From Ga0077560 sp046330395 (GTDB lineage Bacteria > Actinomycetota > Thermoleophilia > Miltoncostaeales > Miltoncostaeaceae), in the NCBI GenBank assembly GCA_046330395.1, contig JAXLSS010000018.1, positions 13,446 to 77,445 on the forward strand: 64,000 nucleotides of DNA, read 5' to 3'. Both the position numbers and the translations under genes were made by a program. Below, piece after piece: positions 58,718-64,000 of this stretch. The first letter of the stretch is position 1. Each line of letters starts with the position of its first letter. The notes under the pieces were generated by a model. That model was not told the origin of the DNA. It worked only from the letters and a program-made list of their open reading frames with translations, and ran no database searches.

Positions 58718-59334
58718 GCGGGCCTCACGATCACGATGCCGTTGGTGGCGCCGGGCACGGAGCCCTTCACCAGCAGCAGGTTGCGCTCGGGGTCGGCACC
58801 CACCACCTGCAGTCCGCGCTGGGTGACGGTGCGGGCGCCCATGTGGCCGCTCATCCGGATGCCCTTGAACACGCGGGCCGGGTAGGCGGCCGCGCCGATG
58901 GAGCCGGGCTGGCGGATGTTGTGCGAGCCGTGGCTCTTGGGGCCGCGCTTGAAGTTGTGGCGCTTGATGGTGCCTTGGTAGCCCTTGCCCTTGCTGGTGC
59001 CGGTGACGCGCACCATCTGGCCGGTCTCGAAGTTGCCGACCGTGACGATGTCGCCCAGCTCCACGTCCTGCCCCAGCTCGTCAGGGGAGAACTCGTGCAG
59101 GTGGCGCACCGGCGGGGCGCCGGCCTTCTTGAGATGGCCCAGCTCGGGCTTGTTGAGGGCCTTGGGCTTGCTGACGCCGAAGCCCAGCTGCACCGCGGCG
59201 TACCCGTCGGTGGCCTCGGTCTTGACCTGGGTCACCGGGCAGGGGCCCGCCTCGATGACCGTGAGGGTCACCCGGGCGCCGTCCTCGGCGAACACCTGGG
59301 TCATGCCCAGTTTGCGTCCGATGATCGCGGGCAT
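58714..59334 (-). CDS. rplC: 50S ribosomal protein L3
   Basis: 206 residues, uL3, near the peptidyl-transferase centre. IIGRKLGMTQVFAEDGARV, GTSKGKGYQGTIKRHNFKRGPKSHGSHN and PARVFKGIRMSGHMGARTVTQRGL are diagnostic. ATG MPAIIGRKLG. 6 nt from the rpsJ stop. Confidence 0.97.
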   Translation of the reverse strand: MPAIIGRKLGMTQVFAEDGARVTLTVIEAGPCPVTQVKTEATDGYAAVQLGFGVSKPKALNKPELGHLKKAGAPPVRHLHEFSPDELGQDVELGDIVTVGNFETGQMVRVTGTSKGKGYQGTIKRHNFKRGPKSHGSHNIRQPGSIGAAAYPARVFKGIRMSGHMGARTVTQRGLQVVGADPERNLLLVKGSVPGATNGIVIVRPA

Positions 59335-59340
59335 GTCCGT

Positions 59341-59649
59341 CTACGCCTTGATCTCGATGTCGACGCCCGCGGGCAGATCCAGCCGCATCAGCGAGTCGAC
59401 GGTCTTGGGCGTGGGCGAGTAGATGTCGATGAGCCGCTTGTGGGTGCGGATCTCGAAGTGCTCGCGCGAGTCCTTGTCCTTGAACGGGCCCTTGATGACG
59501 CAGTAGCGGTTCAGCTCCGTGGGGAGCGGGACCGGACCGGAGATGGTCGCGCCGGACCGCTGGGCCGTCTCCACGATGGAGGCCGCGCTGCGGTCGATTT
59601 GCTCGTGGTCATAAGCCTTGAGCCGGATTCTGATCTTGTTCTGCTGCAC
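59341..59649 (-). CDS. rpsJ: 30S ribosomal protein S10
   Basis: 102 residues, uS10, also the transcription antitermination factor NusE. KIRIRLKAYDHEQIDRSAASIVETAQRSGA, GPVPLPTELNRYCVIKGP and EHFEIRTHKRLIDIYSPTPKTVDSLM are the family. GTG start (MQQNKIRIRL) with GAGGG about 8 nt upstream. It follows the tuf terminator at very short distance, leaving only ~20 nt before the start. Confidence 0.96.
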   Translation of the reverse strand: MQQNKIRIRLKAYDHEQIDRSAASIVETAQRSGATISGPVPLPTELNRYCVIKGPFKDKDSREHFEIRTHKRLIDIYSPTPKTVDSLMRLDLPAGVDIEIKA

Positions 59650-59670
59650 TCGGCGCGCCCTCGTCTTTTG

Positions 59671-59710
59671 GGGAAAGAAAACCCCGCCCTCCCCGGTGGG
59701 GAGGACGGGG
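59671..59710 (-). terminator. Rho-independent terminator of tuf
   Basis: On the minus strand CCCCGTCCTCCCC-ACC-GGGGAGGGCGGGG (12 pairs plus one T-G wobble) followed by TTTTCTTT, a classic intrinsic terminator, 17 nt after the tuf stop and 22 nt before the rpsJ start. Confidence 0.9.
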
Positions 59711-59726
59711 TCGTCACCCCTGATTG

Positions 59727-60917
<1,191 letters not shown>

Positions 60918-61000
60918 TCCGATGCTCCTGTCGGGCACTCTTGGCCGCGGCCGATCCGCGGGCCTGTGTTCCGGACGTCAAAAAGGGTTCCGGCGCAAAA

Positions 61001-61022
61001 CGCGCGGCCGTCAAGCCGCGCG
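61001..61022 (-). promoter_or_regulatory. hairpin followed by T-tract in the tuf leader (possible attenuator)
   Basis: CGCGCGGC / GCCGCGCG, an 8-bp perfect stem with loop TTGACG, followed on the minus strand by TTTTGCG. It lies about 25 nt after the predicted transcription start and ~83 nt before the tuf ATG. This is terminator-like; the TTGACG in the loop could instead be a -35 of a second promoter. Confidence 0.45.
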
Positions 61023-61053
61023 GAAACAGCCGGGTGCTCAGTAAAGCCCGGGT

Positions 61054-61082
61054 AGAGTAGCGGGGCCCATCCGGGGTCGCAA
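61054..61082 (-). promoter_or_regulatory. predicted sigma70-type promoter of tuf
   Basis: On the minus strand TTGCGA (-35) and TACTCT (-10) separated by 17 nt, about 137 nt upstream of the tuf ATG. One of the best promoter matches in the window; transcription would start near 61047. Confidence 0.6.
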
Positions 61083-61140
61083 GGGACCCCAGCAACCCTT
61101 ACGGGGGTGCCGCGCGAACTCTTCGCCGAGTTCGGAGATC

Positions 61141-63874
61141 ATGGCAGGTATGGCGGACGCTCTTGCTGAAACGCGTCTCCGCAGCCACCTCCGGGGGTCG
61201 CTGCGCACCGACCCGGGGACGCGGGAGCTGTACGCCTGCGACGCAAGTATCTATCGGCGCCAACCCCGGGGGGTGGTGGCCGCGGCGTGCGCCGACGACG
61301 TCGCGGTGGCGCTGGAGATGGCGCGGGAGGCCGGGGTGCCCCTCACCATGCGCGGCGCCGGCACCAGCCTTGCCGGGCAGGCCGTCGGCCGGGGGCTGGT
61401 GGTGGACACCTCGGCGCTGCGCGAGTGCCACGTGGACGCCGAGCGCGGCACCGCCCTGGTGCAGCCCGGGGTGGTGCTCAACGACCTCAACCTCGCCGCC
61501 GCCCCGCACGGGCTCACCTTCGGGCCCGATGTGGCCACCGCCAACCGGGCCACCCTGGGCGGCATGATCGCCAACAACTCCGCGGGTGCCCGCTCGATCG
61601 TGTGGGGCCTCACCGCCGACGCGGTCACCGCGCTGGAGGTGCTGCTGGCCGACGGCACCCGGGCCTGGCTGCGCCGCGGGGAGCCGGCCCCGCCCGCCCT
61701 GACGGCCTGTCTCCCCCTGGCCGCCGACTGGGAGGGGCCGGGGCTGCTGCGCCGGGTATCCGGCTACAACCTGGACGTCCTGGGCGGCGACACCCTGACT
61801 GGCCCCGGCTGATCTGCGGCTCGGAGGGCACCCTGGCCCTGGTGCTGGCCGAGCTGCGCCTGGAGCGCATCCCCGCCGCCCGCGGCCTGGCCCTGCTGCG
61901 CTTCGGCTCGGTGCAGTCGGCACTGGAGGCGGTGCCCGAGCTGCTGGGCGCCGGGCCGTCCGCGGTGGAGCTGCTGGACGCCGCCATGCTCGACCCGGGC
62001 AACCGCCCCGGGGCCACCGCCGGGCTCACCGGGTTCGGCCACGGCGCCGGCGGGGTGCTGGTGGTGGAGCACAGCGGCGACCCCGGCGTCGGTGCGGAGC
62101 CCGGCTGGAGGCCATCCCGGGTGCCGAGGTGGTCACCGACCCGGCCGCCCAGGCCGCGGTGTGGCAGGTGCGGCGCTCCGGCATCGCCCGGGCAATGCGC
62201 GGCGAGCTCGACGGCCACGTGGCCGCCCCCGACGCCAAGCCCAGGGCGTTCATCGAGGATCCCGCCGTGCCGGGGCACCGGCTGGCCTCATTCGCCCGCG
62301 AGCTGCGGCGCCTGCTGGACGACGAAGCCCTGCCGGCCACCTGGTAGGGCCACGCCAGCGTGGGCTGCCTGCACGTGCGGCCGCTCATGGATCTGCGCCA
62401 GCCCGGCGCCGTCGTCCGCCTGCGCCGCGTGGCCGAGGCGGTGGCCGACCTGGTGGTGGCCCACGAGGGGTCACTGTCCGGCGAGCACGGCGACGGCCGC
62501 CTGCGCGGTGAGCTGCTGCCCCGCATGTACCCCGCCCGCACCCTGGCGGCGTTCGCCCGGCTCAAGGACACGCTCGACCCCGAGAGCCTGCTCAACCCCG
62601 GCGTCATCGTGCGCCCCGAGCCCCTGGACTCCGGGCTGCGGCTGGTCGAGTCACCGCCGCGCACGTCCCACCGCACCGCCACCTCCTTCGCACCCCAGGG
62701 CCTCGCCCGCGCCGCGGAGGCGTGCAACGGCAACGCCGCCTGCCGGGCGCGCACCGGCGCCATGTGCCCCAGCTTCCAGGCGCTCGGGGATGAGCGCCAC
62801 AGCACCCGCGGCCGCGCCGTCCTGTTCCGCGCCGCTCTGGAGGGGCGCCTGCCGGGCGGCCTCGCCGACGACGCCCTCCACGAGGCTCTGGAGCTGTGCC
62901 TGGCCTGCAAGGCCTGCCGCACCGAGTGCCCGGCAGCCGTGGACATGGCCCAGCTCAAGACCGAGGCGCTGGCGCACCGGCACGCCACCCGCGGCGTCCC
63001 CATCCGCACCCGGCTGGTGGGGAACACCGCGGGCCTGCTGCGCCTGGCCGGCCGCGCCCCGACTCCGCTCCGCCGTGCCGGCGCCTGGGCGGCCGGCCGG
63101 GCCGTGGGCCGCCCGCTGCCCGTGCCCACGGCGCCCTGGCGGCCCCGAGCCGTCCCGGCGGAGGACGCAGACGTCCTGATTGTGGCCGACACCTTCACCC
63201 ACCACCTGCACCCGCACGTGGGCGACGACGCCCTGCGCGTGCTGGAGGCGGCCGGCGCCCGGCCCGGCGTTGTGTTCGCCGGCTGCTGCGGCCGGCCCCA
63301 GCTCTCCGCGGGCCTGGTGGCAGAAGCCCGCGCCCGCGTGGCCGCAATGCTGGACCGGCTGGGCCCGCACGCCCGGCGTGGCGCCGGCCTCGTGCTGTTG
63401 GAGCCATCCTGCTGGTCGATGCTGGCCGACGACGCGGCCCACCTCGTGCCCGCCCACCCCCACCTGGACGCGGTGCGCGAGCACCTGGAGCTGTTCGAGC
63501 AGACGGTGCTGCGGCTGGGTGTCCCCGAACTCGCCCCCGACGACCGGCGCGGGGTGACCCACCCGCACTGCCACGCCCAGGCCCTCGCCGTCGACCACCT
63601 CGGTGCCCTCATGGACGCCGCCGGCGTGGCGGCCGCGCCAAGCGGGGGTGGGTGCTGCGGCATGGCGGGGTCCTTCGGCTACCTCCACCCCGAGCTGTCG
63701 CGCGACATCGCCGCCATACGCCTGGTGCCCGCCGCCACCACGGCCGATGTCGTGGTGGCCCACGGCACCTCCTGCCGCCAACAGGTGGACCAGCTCACCC
63801 CCACTCCCGCCGTCCATCCGGCCACGTACCTGGCGCGGCGGCTGCGGGCCACCGCGCCTGAAACGGCGGGTTAG
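61141..63874 (+). pseudogene. FAD-linked oxidase / (Fe-S)-binding oxidoreductase (GlcD-GlpC fusion type), frameshifted and with an in-frame TAG
   Basis: Large flavin and Fe-S oxidoreductase of D-2-hydroxyacid dehydrogenase type (~910 residues). N-terminal FAD-binding-4 domain: GVPLTMRGAGTSLAGQAVG and ATANRATLGGMIANNSAGARS. Then a frame change near 61797 (continues LICGSEGTLALVLAEL), another near 62100-62130 (TDPAAQAAVWQVRRSG), and a TAG at 62345 where the family has Tyr (TW-Y-GHASVGCLHVRP). From 62348 the frame is clean: SGEHGDGRLRGELLPRMYP, CNGNAACRARTGAMCPSF, CLACKACRTECPAAVDMAQLKTE (4Fe-4S), and CCG motifs GCCGRPQLSAG and GGGCCGMAGSFGY. Breaks lie within 550 nt; the rest is well conserved, so either recent decay or errors. 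Confidence 0.85.
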
Positions 63875-64000
63875 GGCGAGACCACCGTGAACGTCACCGT
63901 GGAATGCAGCGGCGTGTCCACACGTGCCCAGCCCACGGGGCCGGCCTTCAGCGACAGGTTCCAGGCATCACCGCCGGATGCCGTGAGGCCGTTCTCATCG
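63871..64000 (-). CDS. C-terminal end of an unknown protein, cut by the window edge
   Basis: A frame open to the right edge encodes about 42 residues, DENGLTASGGDAWNLSLKAG and then PVGWARVDTPLHSTVTFTVVSP before TAA. The alternation of polar and hydrophobic residues suggests the last strands of a secreted beta-sandwich domain. The stop overlaps the end of the plus-strand oxidoreductase by 4 nt. Too little is present to name it. Confidence 0.5.
   Translation of the reverse strand, partial: DENGLTASGGDAWNLSLKAGPVGWARVDTPLHSTVTFTVVSP

Noticed and set aside
62345..62347. TAG as a recoded (pyrrolysine-like) codon
   Set aside because: Two frameshifts in the same 550 nt and a one-base difference from the conserved Tyr codon make error or decay far more likely; no other gene needs TAG read-through.

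Overview
The window is a chromosomal segment of very high G+C (clearly above 70 % by eye). It comes from a Gram-positive-type actinobacterium. I lean towards a Thermoleophilia-like lineage within Actinomycetota, inferred from gene content and GC; no 16S gene is present to settle it. Genes are dense, and many neighbours overlap by 4 nt (ATGA/GTGA), which is the usual sign of translational coupling. No insertion sequence, prophage, CRISPR array or rRNA gene was seen.

Layout. 0-5 kb: alpha-glucan metabolism (3' end of glgP, glgX, malQ). 5-7.3 kb: an MFS transporter, a DUF5996 protein and a UBP-type zinc-finger protein, all broken into several reading frames. 7.3-9.8 kb: a polar amino-acid ABC importer. 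9.9-11.9 kb: a secreted RCC1-repeat protein. 11.9-18.9 kb: an eight-gene coupled operon with a sulfonate/nitrate/taurine-type ABC permease and ATPase, a divergent HisB-like protein, an SDR, a divergent HisD-like dehydrogenase and LutA-LutB-LutC. 19-22.6 kb: a secreted phospholipase-C-type phosphoesterase, a small secreted protein and an FAD monooxygenase. 22.7-26.9 kb: a CoA ligase, a 449-residue unknown and an NMT1/SsuA-type binding lipoprotein, each followed by a strong stem-loop. 27-38 kb: a CDP-alcohol phosphatidyltransferase with a PimA-like/PHP fusion, a UDG-superfamily protein, a lytic transglycosylase, an RlmD-type methyltransferase, nagA, a nitrilase, a NifU-type protein, tRNA-Pro(CGG), a PAP2 protein and a small HTH protein. 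37.8-43.7 kb: dacB, ligA, a HAD phosphatase, surE and truA.

44.5-61.1 kb is a contiguous S10-spc-alpha ribosomal super-cluster, transcribed leftwards: tuf | rpsJ-rplC-rplD-rplW-rplB-rpsS-rplV-rpsC-rplP-rpmC-rpsQ-rplN-rplX-rplE-rpsN-rpsH-rplF-rplR-rpsE-rpmD-rplO-secY-adk-map | rpmJ-rpsM-rpsK-rpsD-rpoA-rplQ. infA is missing from its usual place, adk appears to start on ATA, and tuf sits at the head without rpsL/rpsG/fusA. 61.1-64 kb holds a disrupted FAD/Fe-S oxidoreductase and the edge of an unknown gene.

The most biologically interesting part is 11.9-26.9 kb. It looks like an uptake and catabolic island: ABC importer parts, a CoA ligase, a monooxygenase, an SDR and a HisD-family alcohol dehydrogenase, with LutABC feeding a three-carbon hydroxyacid into central metabolism. 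The HisB- and HisD-like proteins have substitutions at conserved metal-ligand positions, so they are probably not histidine-biosynthesis enzymes. An important caveat is that frameshifts are concentrated in a few patches (3.9-7.3, 15.3-16.15, 32.1-32.5 and 61.8-62.35 kb) while ribosomal genes are intact. Local sequence errors are therefore a serious alternative to true pseudogenes.
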